From assembly GCA_032622095.1 (NCBI GenBank), contig CP136069.1, positions 83,660,958-83,724,957 on the forward strand: a stretch of DNA of 64,000 nt. Direction: 5' to 3'. Positions within the stretch are counted from its first letter, which is position 1, and each line of letters starts with the position of its first letter. Positions 1-10,155 of this stretch are shown piece by piece. Source of the stretch: Siphonodentalium dalli. Its lineage: Eukaryota > Mollusca > Scaphopoda > Gadilida > Siphonodentaliidae. The translations under genes and the position numbers were made by a program. The notes beneath the pieces are model-generated. The model was not told the origin of the DNA and made no database searches. It was given only the letters and a program-made list of their open reading frames with translations.

Positions 1-2674
1 AACCTCACATCAGTGTGTTGGGGATTTGGACCTTGACTTGGGACCTTTGGTTTTTAACGCAACAAATGCGCGTACACCTTATACACAAATTTTTTATGTA
101 ACCAGAGTTTTTCTTGGATAAGATGAGTTTGAAGCCTGCTTACATTTCAAAATGTTGTCAGTTTTGTATTGTCTGCAGCGGATCTCGACGCGTTGAAGCA
201 AAAGTTACAAAAGATAAAATGTGTATGTGACGAGACTATAATACAAATGAAAAAATAAATTGAGGGAGGGGTTGGCGATACAGGGAACTAAGTGTTGAAC
301 CGATATAAATTTGTAGAGCAATAACGACCAATGTTGACATATTAATGATATTATGCATATCAACTCTACTGTTGCAACAAGGCTATAAAATAGGGGGGTG
401 TCAGAATCTTAGTCATCTCTATATAGTGCCAGAATAGTCATTTATGGAGTTCTATAAGATGTTGGGTTGGTTATATGGACTCGGAGAAAAAAGGGGTTTG
501 TACCGATGAAGTTGATGAACTGACATAAATTAGTGGATCGATGTTGCCATGTAATGCATCGTGATCGACTGTACTAAAGCAGCAATTATATAAAATTGGG
601 GGGGGGGGGGGGTCTGAAATTATCTCTATAGTTGGCACCAGGATTATATAGAAAGGAATAGCAATTGATATACATATACGGCATACTATAGTAATACCAT
701 AGACATATAAGTACAAGTATCACGAGATAAAATATTACGTAACATGACTATATACCGATGAAAGAAATAAATAAATTGGACCGGGATTAGAGGTTGGGTT
801 GGTTATATGTGGAATATTGGATATGGAATTCATACCGATGAAACGATACAAATTAGTGGAGCGATAAAGACACTTAGTCAGGCTACGCGGGGGAAATAGG
901 GGTTGATACGATAGACCGAAATAAATTTGTCGAGTGATAATGACCAATGTTGACGTATAAAGTAACGCGACTGTACTGTCACACAATTATCAGGTAGAAC
1001 CGGTCAAATATGACAGGGTACAGCACGTAATTATTTCCTAGATCGAAGAAATGAATTTTATTTTTTCGATGATAAAATTTAACATGGGATAATTTGCCAT
1101 TAAAATCGATTTATGTCTATAAAACTGTCATTTTTCAAAATTTTGAGCTGAAACTTGGTGTGTATGTGTATAATACTACTATATTCTTAAAATGACAGAG
1201 TTCAGCGCGTAATTATGTTTTAGATGGAAGAAATTGAATTTGTTTTCGATAACAAATTACAGCGTGTACGGCCTACGGGTCATTGAGTATGCTCAATTTT
1301 TGTAAACAAACTTTTGTCAATAGCCGTTTTGGTCAAACTAAACATTCTTCGACCGGGACAGCAGATCCGAATAGTAGCTAAGATGTATTTAGATAGAATT
1401 ATCAAAATAATATGACCGATCAGGGTACATTTTAACAGAATAGAGTGGAGAAATCTTGGTGATAATTCCAGAAAATAAAGATGTAGGAGAATCACAATTA
1501 AACTTCCCACAATGCACTTCACTAAACCAGGGGTTCTCAATGGGATACACATTATTTTCAGTCTATCAGATTATTTATATTTTCAACAACAAGTGACTTT
1601 AAATTTACAATTTCAGCCTGTCCTGACTCTATCGATACGATTTAACACATTTTCAAAAACGTATTATACACCGGTGGCGTTAACTTTACAATTTCGGCAT
1701 CTACGTGATTCTATCGGTACGATTGAGTAAGGTACAAACAAGAATACATCAGGGGCTCCCAATGGGTTATATATTATTTTCAGTCTATCAAATTATTTAT
1801 ATTTTCAACAACATATTATTACACCGGTGAATTTAAGTTTACAATTTCAGCCTGTCCTGACTCTATCGATACGATTTATCATATTTTCATAAACATATTA
1901 TACACCGGTGGCGTTAACGTTACAATTTCGGCATCTACGTGATTCTATCGGTACGATTGAGTAAGGTACACAAAATCTCCAAGAATACCATTCGCCCTGT
2001 ACACCACACAATATCAAACTCACAGAAGCTAGAAACACCACAGGTGGCGTAATGATGAAAGAGTTCAAAATCACTGGTACTGTGATTACCCCGTATCTCA
2101 ACATATCCCTCCTTGTTTGTGGGATCGGACATTACTATACACAGATTATCAGTTGACAGACTACCACAACTGACGTTGCTGGTATACAGGTAATCGAATC
2201 TTGTGCCAGATTATGTGAAGATTCCACATGGCTCCTGATACCATTTTCTTTTTGTGTCCTATAATCTGCTGAAACCGGTATTTTAATATCAGGTGAGTCC
2301 CAGTGTTGTAAATCCGTATTCTTAATTTGTAGGGCTAATGCAGTATGGACTTCAGAATTAGTAGTATGAATGAAGTAAGTCGTCTGTGAAACTGGAGTTG
2401 TAATGTCCATGTCAAAAACCTGAGCAGCCATGATTAAAATATTTGAAAATATAAATGTTCTTGAATATTTCATGGAGCCACTAGCTTTTTCTCAAACCAT
2501 TTTTATCAGCCAAACCCCTGCAAAATGACAACTTAAACAAAAAATAGCAGTACATTTCTTAACAGCATCAGTTTGGCCTACCAGCATCATAACAAATATA
2601 GCAGACCACATAACTAGTGGTGAATACCACTCCCTGGGAACTCATTATCAATAACAAAACTGGTTTAATTTCAG
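1..2674. other. Upstream/intronic non-coding sequence with decayed repeats
   Basis: No gene can be supported here; it should be T-box gene intron or 5' flank, since the N-terminal half of the T-box domain is not encoded anywhere upstream in the window. Positions 270-1000 hold degenerate direct repeats around motifs such as 'accgatgaa' and 'gaccaatgttgac' (near 330 and 940). A poly-G tract lies at 599-612. An open frame on the - strand at 2135-2473 begins with a hydrophobic stretch but matches no family I know and has no clear splice context. Confidence 0.6.
1527..1980. repeat. Tandem duplication, two units of about 220 bp
   Basis: The block starting near 1527 ('ccaggggttctcaatggg') is repeated from about 1748 ('tcaggggctcccaatggg'). 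Both units continue through the same phrases: 'tcagtctatca', 'acaatttcagcctgtcctga', 'acaccggtggcgttaac' and 'tctatcggtacgattgagta'. The copies differ by scattered substitutions. No coding potential is evident. Confidence 0.75.
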
Positions 2675-2790
2675 CTGGCAGAGTATACTTGCACCCGGAC
2701 TCCCCAAACAATGGATCTCATTGGATGAAACAGGATATTGTCTTCAGTAAACTTAAACTGACCAATAACAAGAGCAGTTCTCAAGGATAT
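2675..2790 (+). CDS. T-box gene exon (first visible)
   Basis: Acceptor 'tttaatttcag' ends at 2674 and donor GTAAGT begins at 2791. The exon opens with two bases of a split codon and then reads 38 complete codons from [10 protein letters not shown] to S-S-Q-G-Y, ending in phase 0. The split codon fits a Pro-Gly junction common in this subfamily. This part of the T-box carries the HPDSP turn and the KLKLTNN strand. Confidence 0.93.
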
Positions 2791-5700
2791 GTAAGTATAT
2801 GTGTATACTCGATTATTATCAATGAGATGCTTCATCATTATAGAGTCCATTAAATTATTAACCCTTCCATGACTGGAGCATCCTGAAATTTTGTGAAAAC
2901 CCTGTGCCAATGCATTATCTTATATATGTGAGGCTCCCTATATAAGAAAATACATTGGCTTAAAAATGTTTTCCTTTACCTTGTAAGCCAGTGTATTCTC
3001 TTATATATGTGAGACTCGCATCTATAAGAGAATGCACTGGCACATGATCTTTAATGCAGCACCAGCGCAGCTCCCATCATGAAAGGGTTAATCTTAATCT
3101 GTTTCAACCGAGTCCAGGCTTTTATTTTTACATCCATTAAAACAGCTGAAATCATAGAATGATTCACCCGTTTTGGCTCCCAGAATGCAACAAAATTCAA
3201 ACTAAAGATGAATTTTCAATGGAAGGGAAATAACTCTATCTTTAAGATATAGAGCTATTCCCCCTCCGTTGAAAAAAATACACTTTTTACTACAATCAAG
3301 ATGACAAATACATGTTGGTAACTTAACAAGAACAACTTGTTTACAGTTTATTACACCAGATAAGTTGATAATACAATGTTTTGGAGCTTTCTCTTTCAAA
3401 TGTTATATAATATGGCATATATTTTATATATGTGATCTGGGGGTTGGAAAATTAAGTGGGCATTTGAACTGTGCACGATTGTAAATATTGACTTCTTTAT
3501 TCGGGATGAATTATTGGATGATAAAGAAAAGTCAATACTACAACAATATATTCACTGCGTCTACATAGTTTATAAAAATGATGTTGTTTTCTACTCATTT
3601 GGTTATCAAATTTATGAAAATATCGAATCATAAACTTTAAAATCATGAAGTGATTTATTAACAGTTTGTAATCCAGTGTGAGGCCCTTTAAACTGTGTAA
3701 TAATATCAGTAAATTGAGATTATTAGTTATAATTGCAACTCAGTGAAAAATATCGACCTGAAAGTGCATCTTGATTTGGAAATATCACTAAATATTTGGA
3801 ACTTAAAGTGACGTTTCCACGACGTCACATGTCGCCGCGATGAAATTCCTACATTCAACGTTCACATTCACCCTATTAAATGTAATCGTCCTATATAAAT
3901 ACATTAGCATTTTGGAAACCAGTGGCAAAATACAATAGACAATGAAGTAGATGTAATTATATTCATACCGGTATATTTACAGGTTGTGTTGAATTCAATG
4001 CACAAGTACCAGCCGCGGATTCATGTTATCGAGGTTGGCATCGGCGCATCTTCGACCAGCCAGAAGAAGCTATTAACACACAGTTTTCCCGAGACACAGT
4101 TTATTGGAGTAACAGCTTATCAAAATACTGATGTAAGTAAAGCTGTGTCATGTACAGTAATGCCCAAAATAATTGACTCCTTAACCACAGCAGAATTATC
4201 GGTAACTTTTCAGGATTTTGTCAGAAATATGGCTTGTTGCCATTCATCGGAAAGCTCTGTGAGAGCTTTCCGATTGAATGGCAACAAACCATATTTCCGA
4301 CTAAATCCTGAAAAGATACCCATAATTCTGCTGTGGTTAAGGAGTCGATTATTTTGGGCATTAATGTAAATGTGGTGAATTCGGGTAACATTTAAAGTTA
4401 GGGTATCTCTTCCTAGTAAGTTTTATATAGATTCTGGGCTATACAATAGTAGATTTCAATCGAGGACACCTCTTCGGAAAAGCTTCTATCAATTAATATC
4501 AATTTTATTTAGAAATTTTCTCATATAATCCCGGGACAGAACACAAATGTTCAGAGCATAGCAAGAGGGAGAACTCTATTGGGATGGTAGAACAGGCCAC
4601 ATGCATAAACCACTTTATTATGTCTATAGATATTAAAATATCCAATCTTCAGTTTTGTCTGTGTTTTATTCACAAAAAAATGTCAGCCTGTTTATAGTCT
4701 TGATAGCAGATTGTATCAAAACGATGTTGTTGTTGTTGTAATTGTGGCCCAGAAGAGATACAATATCTGTAAGGACATATATTGTGTCTTATTTTAGTGA
4801 ACCTGACATTTTAGTGAGTACCCACACAGGCACCTAATTTCCCATTGAATGAATGTAACTTTCAGCTATTAAATACTACTGAAAATTCCATCCAGTATTT
4901 GAAAGTCTGTTGTTTTAGACCAAAAGTCAATTATTTTTTTCTACTTTCCATCAGTTGGAAAATTTCCAATTATAGCGGGGTGTCAGTTTGGAAATTTCCA
5001 ACAATAGGAAAAGCTGAGGTACAAGTTGGAAGCAGCTGGCAGTTGGAATTCTAAGTTGGACTCCCAGCTACCCAATGTGAATCCTCTAGCCAGCTATTGG
5101 TCTGTTCTATATGAAAAACTATAAGAGAGAAGTCTATTTTAGTCTAATCCAACTTAACAGAAGTCCTTTTAATATTAATATACGTCAAATGTAAATTAAT
5201 AAATGCCGAACTACAGCCTTATTAATTTACATTTGACGTATATTAATTTTAAAAGTACTTCTGTTAAGTTGGAATTGACTTATTGATTATTAGTTTGACA
5301 CCTATTGATTTTTATTTGATGTATTTTTTGTAAATTTCAGAGGTAGTAGAAGGAAATAGTTTCACATAATTACGCCGGTTCATCTGAATTGCTGCTATTA
5401 TAATTGTTGGGCATTTTGTATGATTTTGTGTTGAAATTTCAGGTTACACAGCTAAAGATAGATCACAATCCATTTGCCAAAGGTTTCAGAGAGAACTGTG
5501 AAAGAGCATTGTAAGTACACTATTTGGATTTAAAACAAATTTCATTGTCCTTAACTGAACCAATTAAGCCCCGAAAACTTGGTTAGGGAAAGTTTAAAGG
5601 CCTACTTAATTTTCGAACCCCCAGATCACATATAAATTATATGCCATATGATATACCATTTGAAAGAGGAAGCTCCAAAACATTGTATTATCAACTTATC

Positions 5701-6958
5701 CGGTTTAATATTCTGTGAACATGTTTTTGTTGAGTTACCAACGTGTTTTGTGCTTAAGTTTCATCTGGTTTTGTTGTTCATTGTGTATTATTTTCAATGA
5801 AGGATGAATAACTCTATATTTTAAAGATAGAGTTATTCCCCTTCCATTGAAAATTCATTTTTAGTTTGAATTCTGTTGCATTCTGGGAGCCAAAACAGGG
5901 GTAATCTTTTTTATGATTTCAGCTGTTTTCTATTTCTCAATGGTCATCTTCTGAGACATAGACATTTCAAATGGTGATGAATTACAGTATTTTAATCATA
6001 TTTTATGGCATAGATTGTTATTAAAACAGGATATCAAGGTACTATAATAAAAAAAATTGGTGACTCAAAAATTAAGTGGGCCTTTAAATATCACAACTAG
6101 AAGATAGGACAACAATTAACTGAAAATAAAACAAGGGTTGCTCATTGAAGATGGTGCTCATCGATTTTTTGCCCATAAGAGTGAATCTTAGTAGATCGAT
6201 GTCTGTTTAGATTTTGTTCTTATATATTTCTTTCTCATTATAGTTGCATTGATAGATCTACACCATCTCCTCCAAACTATCAAGTGAATGTGACAAGGCC
6301 GTCCCATATACCTCTGCATGGTGGAGCTTACGCTCTGGGGCAGCCAACGATGAGTCATATGCCATTTCCATACATGCCGCGGAATTTCCCTATGATGCCA
6401 GCAGCAAATTTTTATGCAATAAATAATTCTGCTGCACCAGACTCGAGTCACGTGACCTCCGATCAGACTCAACTTATGAACTATTATCTGAAACAAAGCC
6501 AGGCAGGAATCGGCAGGTCAATAGATTCGACTGGACATCTGAGTTATTGTCCTCCTGTTTCGGAATCAATGTACCATGTCTACGCAAAGAATGGTGATCA
6601 CGAGAACAGACGTGATCAACATTACTCAGAAAATTCACAGATGTCGTCCAATTCTTCTATGATGAGGAAACGCCCTCGCTCAACAGATAGTGATTGCGAT
6701 AGTGACGAAAGTGAGTATGAAGCTAAGAGAAGACTTGTAATTAAAGAAGAGCCGGTTAGCAGTTCGTGTGTGACAGCTCTTGGACAGAGAAGAGATTTTA
6801 ATTATGAAAGATCATATGAGCACAGCCCGCCACAAGCTGATGCTATACGGGATGCTCCAGCTGCAGTCTCATCTTCAAGCTCTTATTCCATGTACAACAC
6901 GACTGGTGTATACTCATCAAACAATCAAGTTCATGCTGCAGAGACCAGTGTATATTGA
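2675..6958 (+). CDS. T-box transcription factor, Tbr/Eomes-like (3' part of gene, four exons)
   Basis: A sequence-specific nuclear transcription factor of the T-box family. Coding exons are 2675-2790, 3983-4132, 5443-5510 and 6244-6958. They join in phase to 348 residues ending at TGA 6956-6958. The first ~110 residues are the C-terminal half of the T-box: '[19 protein letters not shown]', 'KLKLTNNK', '[13 protein letters not shown]', '[15 protein letters not shown]', '[16 protein letters not shown]'. The HPDSPN.G.HWM, EV-rich, VTAYQNTD and [10 protein letters not shown] signatures plus the following 'DRSTPSP' resemble the Tbr1/Eomes/Tbx21 subfamily more than Brachyury or Tbx2/4/5. The tail is Ser/Met/Tyr-rich with basic clusters (RKRPR, AKRRL) and an IKEEP motif. 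The N-terminal half of the T-box and the start codon are absent, so the gene is cut by the window. T-box identity is certain from sequence; subfamily is inference. Confidence 0.9.
2858..3091 (+). mobile_element. TTAA-flanked double-hairpin MITE (family PB1)
   Basis: Begins TTAACCCTTCCATGACTGGAGC and ends in AGCTCCCATCATGAAAGGGTTAA, an inverted terminal repeat just inside TTAA on both sides, the target signature of piggyBac-type elements. The interior carries hairpin arms of the 'atgcattctcttatatatg' type. Similar elements lie at 7026, 22754, 28399, 33714, 45808 and 48329. No transposase is encoded. Confidence 0.8.
3160..3470. repeat. Dispersed repeat, inverted partner of 5595-5912
   Basis: Shares long phrases with the reverse complement of 5595-5912: 'ttttggctcccagaatgcaa', 'gataagttgataatacaatg', 'ttttggagct' and 'gatctgggggtt'. 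The two copies flank T-box exons 3983-4132 and 5443-5510 in opposite orientation. Confidence 0.8.
3983..4132 (+). CDS. T-box gene exon (second visible)
   Basis: Acceptor 'tttacag' ends at 3982 and donor GTAAGT starts at 4133. Exactly 50 codons in phase 0, [12 protein letters not shown] to V-T-A-Y-Q-N-T-D. Open frame continues past the donor only because it reads into a foldback element at 4155, so the exon ends at 4132. Confidence 0.95.
4155..4366. mobile_element. TA-flanked palindromic foldback MITE (Tc1/mariner-type)
   Basis: Starts TA-CAGTAATGCCC and is an almost complete palindrome centred on 'aaagctct..agagctttc'. It ends near the mirror sequence at 4366 with TA beside it. TIRs beginning CAGT with TA target sites are typical of the Tc1/mariner superfamily; no transposase is present. 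It starts 22 bp after the donor of exon 3983-4132. Relatives lie at 12592, 14972, 16424, 27291, 29236, 37864, 48963 and 62491. Confidence 0.8.
5148..5273. repeat. Near-perfect inverted repeat in T-box intron
   Basis: Arms 5148-5202 and 5219-5273 are reverse complements apart from a few changes, starting 'tccaacttaacagaag' and ending 'cttctgttaagttgga', with a 16-base loop. Probably a small foldback element. No terminal signature assigns it to a superfamily. Confidence 0.85.
5443..5510 (+). CDS. T-box gene exon (third visible)
   Basis: Acceptor 'aaatttcag' ends at 5442 and donor GTAAGT begins at 5511. It encodes [22 protein letters not shown], the last conserved strand and helix of the T-box, then two bases (TT) of a split Phe codon completed by the next exon. 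Confidence 0.95.
5595..5912. repeat. Dispersed repeat, inverted partner of 3160-3470
   Basis: Carries 'gaacccccagatcacatat', 'ctccaaaacattgtattatc' and 'gcattctgggagccaaaac', the reverse complement of blocks in 3160-3470. It lies in the intron between the last two T-box exons. Confidence 0.8.
6244..6958 (+). CDS. T-box gene terminal exon: C-terminal tail
   Basis: Acceptor 'tctcattatag' ends at 6243. One base completes the split Phe codon, then 237 codons run to TGA at 6956-6958. It begins [10 protein letters not shown], a short motif also found after the T-box in Tbr1/Eomes proteins. The remainder is low-complexity Ser/Met/Tyr/Pro-rich, as expected of a transactivation region. Two basic clusters, 'MMRKRPRS' and '[11 protein letters not shown]', could be nuclear localisation signals; IKEE fits a sumoylation consensus. 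Between them runs an acidic Ser/Asp stretch ([10 protein letters not shown]), a plausible CK2 substrate. Confidence 0.93.
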
Positions 6959-7025
6959 AGGAATAAGTCGAAGTTCATCCAGTAGTTCATCTATTATAAA
7001 CAAAGTTTCCCTAACAACAGCGTCA

Positions 7026-7294
7026 TTAACTCTTCCATGACTGGAGCTTCCTGAAATTTTGTGAAAATTCTGTGCCAATGCATTCACTTATACATGTATA
7101 TGCGAGTCTCCCATAGGGAGCCTCACATATATTAGAGAATGCATTGGCCTAACAATATTTACCTTTACCTCGTGGGCCAGTGTATTCTCTTATTTATGGG
7201 AATCTCCCTATTATATATATATATATATACGAGAATGCACTGACACAGGATCTTTAATGCTGAAGAAGCGCAGCTCCGATCATGAAATGGTTAA
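7026..7294 (+). mobile_element. TTAA-flanked MITE (family PB1) 67 bp after the T-box stop
   Basis: Starts TTAACTCTTCCATGACTGG and ends ATCATGAAATGGTTAA, with two internal hairpin modules around 'gcattcacttatacatg' and 'agtgtattctcttattt' and a (TA)n run at 7213-7229. Because it lies immediately after the stop codon it is probably part of the T-box 3' UTR. Confidence 0.8.
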
Positions 7295-7344
7295 CTATGT
7301 TGCCTAAGTTAACATTCACATCCAAGTAATTAAATATGCAAGTG

Positions 7345-7387
7345 CACACATGTTTATGGGTAGGCCGCCTACCCATAAACATGTGTG
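7345..7387. repeat. Perfect 21-bp-arm palindrome
   Basis: Arms 7345-7365 and 7367-7387 are exact reverse complements around a single C, starting 'cacacatgtttatgggtagg'. It lies about 390 bp after the T-box stop, so it could fold in the 3' UTR if transcription extends this far. Confidence 0.9.
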
Positions 7388-8720
7388 TACCTGGCTTAAA
7401 ATTTACATAATATATATGTATTTGGAATTCAATATTCAGTGCAAATAGATACGGAAACCAATTTTTTTTATTTTATAATTGTATAGAGAGAAATTTGAAG
7501 TGTTTATATACTTGTGTCTATCATATAAACATCAACTGACAGGCAATGTTGTCACACCGTAAATTTAAGTCCCATGCCACATCTGTTACCATAAACAGAG
7601 CCTCGGCCATTTCGAAAACCATTGATAAATGTATACAGTCTGTTTCACCAAGCAGGCCTTGCATGACATACTTTTTTTTTCAAAATTCAAAATTGGGAAA
7701 GGCATGGGTAAACCATTTTGTATATTGAATGAAGTTAGAATTTATCAAGTCTATTTCAGATTTTAAATTGTACACGAAACCTCAATTAAGGTCATAGTTT
7801 TCAAAATAATTTTCCTATTTATGCACTTAAAGTGATGTGAAACACTCCGGTAGGGTGATGAAATATATATGGAGAATATTGTTGCTCAAGGTAGTTATTT
7901 TTGCAAATATTATATCCAAATTGACAGCATACACCGTAATTTTTATATTTTCAATAAATGCAGCGATTCACGTGGCGAAATCATGTTCGTTAGCTTATCG
8001 CCAATATGTTGCGCCCCGAATCGAGAAGTAAATATTTACAATTGAGCGTAGTTTGGACGATGTTTTCTATGGAGTGGTAGGTCGATTTGCATGAGATATT
8101 CGGCGATGTTAGTAAAATGATGCATTCCTCCAGTTGACGTAATGCCTTAATACAAACTTATCAGTTTCAATCACCCGAACAAGTCCATAATATGTCTTTA
8201 ATGAATTTATTTGGAAAATTGGTAATGTATACACAGGAAATGTTTTTAGTATTTGTATATAACTCATGCTCATATACATGCATAGTGCTCACTCAGACTA
8301 GAGGTAAATCAAACAAGTTATCAAGTTTTAGTGTTGTAAATAAAACTGAATTATTGATATAGGAGATGACATATAAAATTTGATACAGATGAGTTGGCCC
8401 AATAGTCGATCATGTTTAAGGTCAACACAGTGTTCAATTTCCTCATTAATTCTATATGGAACCAGGTTATTGAACCATTACAGTTCTGCTGGTGACCCAT
8501 GGCATAAAATATAGGAGCAAAAATATATATTTTTCATAATAATTGTGGCCTAAAACTGTCCATGAAGTGGTGGAAAATCACTCTGTGATAGTCCCTGCTT
8601 TATTTATTCACAATGGCTTCTGCAACAGTAGAATGCAAGTTACAAGGTACAGTTCTATGGTTTTGTTGAAAACGTGTAGATAACCGCTCAAAACAAAATT
8701 GACAATAAAACATTTTTGAA
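7388..8720. other. Intergenic, 3' flank of T-box gene
   Basis: No gene seen. AATAAA-like polyadenylation signals occur near 7951 and 8339; either could terminate the T-box transcript. A repeat framed by TTAA occupies 7827-8201. Confidence 0.5.
7827..8201 (+). mobile_element. TTAA-framed repeat (AGTGATGTGAAACAC family)
   Basis: Runs from TTAA-AGTGATGTGAAACACTCC to CATAATATGTCT-TTAA. The same sequence recurs twice at 36125-36719. Both loci are bounded by TTAA, but the ends are not obvious inverted repeats of each other, so the superfamily is uncertain (piggyBac or Kolobok types both use TTAA). Confidence 0.55.
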
Positions 8721-9208
8721 TTAAAGGTACTCAATCCGTAAAGAGAGTCCCCATCTCAACAGATTCCAACAACAACAATCCGATCAGAGGGTCCTATATT
8801 ACTATTTCTTTGGCTTTGGGGGTAAAAAATATTTGATTCGAGTCGAGGAACCCATTAAACAAAGATCAGAGTTATTAGATATTGATTTTTGAAATTTGTT
8901 AATTTCTCGAGATGAGTACTAATAATTGCCGTCAATTTTGAAACCTGCTCGAGATGAGTACCCCAAAACTCTATTCAAACAGACAAGGATGGATAACTCT
9001 AAAATCAAGTGGTAATAATAACGTAATTTTGACTACGTACTGGGCCAGAAAGAATTCCCGATAATGAAAAATAATAGATTTCTAAATTCGATATCTAACA
9101 AATCTGAGCTTTGATGGGTGACTTCCTCGACTCGAATCAAATATTTTTGACCCCCGAAGCCATTGAAATAGTAATTGACATGAGTTTTATCGGATTGAGT
9201 ACCTTTAA
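8721..9208. mobile_element. TTAA-flanked MITE (AGGTACTCAATCCG family)
   Basis: Left end TTAA-AGGTACTCAATCCG and right end CGGATTGAGTACCT-TTAA are inverted repeats. The inner arms ('aaaatatttgattcgagtcg', 'cgactcgaatcaaatatttt') are also inverted. Similar copies lie at 15508, 35455, 40898 and 54400. An AGG end with a TTAA target suits Kolobok-type elements as well as piggyBac-type ones. Confidence 0.75.
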
Positions 9209-9487
9209 ATATTTTTTCGACTGGATAACTTGAATAATATTTTGAAGGTTCCTCTTTCAAATGGTTTATATTAATATAGAATGTGATTTAAAAGGATTCG
9301 AACATTATATGGCCCTTTAAATTTTGAGCACATCAAAGTATAAGATCATTATATTAATGATCTAATGTTTTGTTTTTGCAGAACATAAACCTACATTTTA
9401 TATTGATGAATCAGAAATATTAAAGATGTAATCGGGGTTCCTGACCTTTAGTTACCATAACAGACCATAAAATATGGTGTCGGACAT

Positions 9488-9745
9488 TGCAGAATGAGGT
9501 CCCCTGCATGTTTTTTAGTTTCTTTAGACAGTTTCTTTTTCATTTCTCTATATCACAAAATTGGCAGACAACAATGCTTAATCGAGGTGCCCAATAGGTG
9601 CACATCACAATCTGGGAAATTAAATCTGTGTCTATGTCTCCCATAGCAGATGAGACCATGCAGAATGAGGTTCCCAGAGTATGAATTTGGTGATGCTAGC
9701 CTGCTGTGCTGGGGACCTCATTCTACAAATGTCCATCATCATATT
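9488..9745. mobile_element. Degenerate copy of the 'gaggtcccc' hAT-type MITE
   Basis: Contains two 'gcagaatgaggt' blocks and the mirror 'ggggacctcattctacaaatg' at 9715-9735, matching the arms of better copies at 21483, 45145 and 47383, but the termini are lost. Confidence 0.55.
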
Positions 9746-10155
9746 TTGAGAACTGTACTACAATAACATACACAATTGAATTGAACATATTTTTTAATTA
9801 TTTTTTGTGTGTGTTACTTTATAATCTAGAAGAATCAATGTAGAAATTGGCCTGTAACCCGAGCACATCTTTAAGGGGAATGTTGTTTACCAATTGCAAT
9901 GTGTGCAATATGTCAAATCTCTAGTCAGCCATCCACCCAACTTGTAAAAATCATGTGTATTAAATACTGTTGTTGTTGTTTCATGTATATGGTTATCGGA
10001 ATATGTACCAATCATTGTTGAACGTTTTTGTGACTTTTCACAACATATTGTGAATACTTATACATACATTAAACGTCTATATATCTATAGATATTTATCC
10101 TTTTTAAATTTGCCAGACATGGACCTATCATGGAATCAAATCCCTATATATAATA
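9746..10155. other. Intergenic, nothing recognised
   Basis: AT-rich sequence between a degenerate MITE and the Helitron at 10156. No coding or structural signal found. Confidence 0.5.

Larger units (their letters stand above)
2791..3982 (+). other. T-box gene intron with a TTAA MITE and a second dispersed repeat
   Basis: A GT-AG intron. It contains a TTAA-flanked MITE (2858-3091) and, at about 3160-3470, a repeat present in inverted orientation at 5595-5912 in the intron after exon 5443-5510. Nothing else is recognisable. Confidence 0.8.

Noticed and set aside
2135-2473. - strand frame of 112 residues with a hydrophobic start
   Set aside because: No family recognised, no supporting splice sites, and it lies opposite the T-box gene in sequence with decayed repeats.
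4133-4369. Extension of the T-box exon past 4132
   Set aside because: A consensus donor is at 4133 and the open frame beyond it reads into a palindromic MITE; T-box homology stops at QNTD.
2675-6958. Assignment to Brachyury
   Set aside because: Brachyury proteins have VTAYQNEEIT.LKI..NPFAKAF; here it is [24 protein letters not shown] as in Tbr/Eomes.
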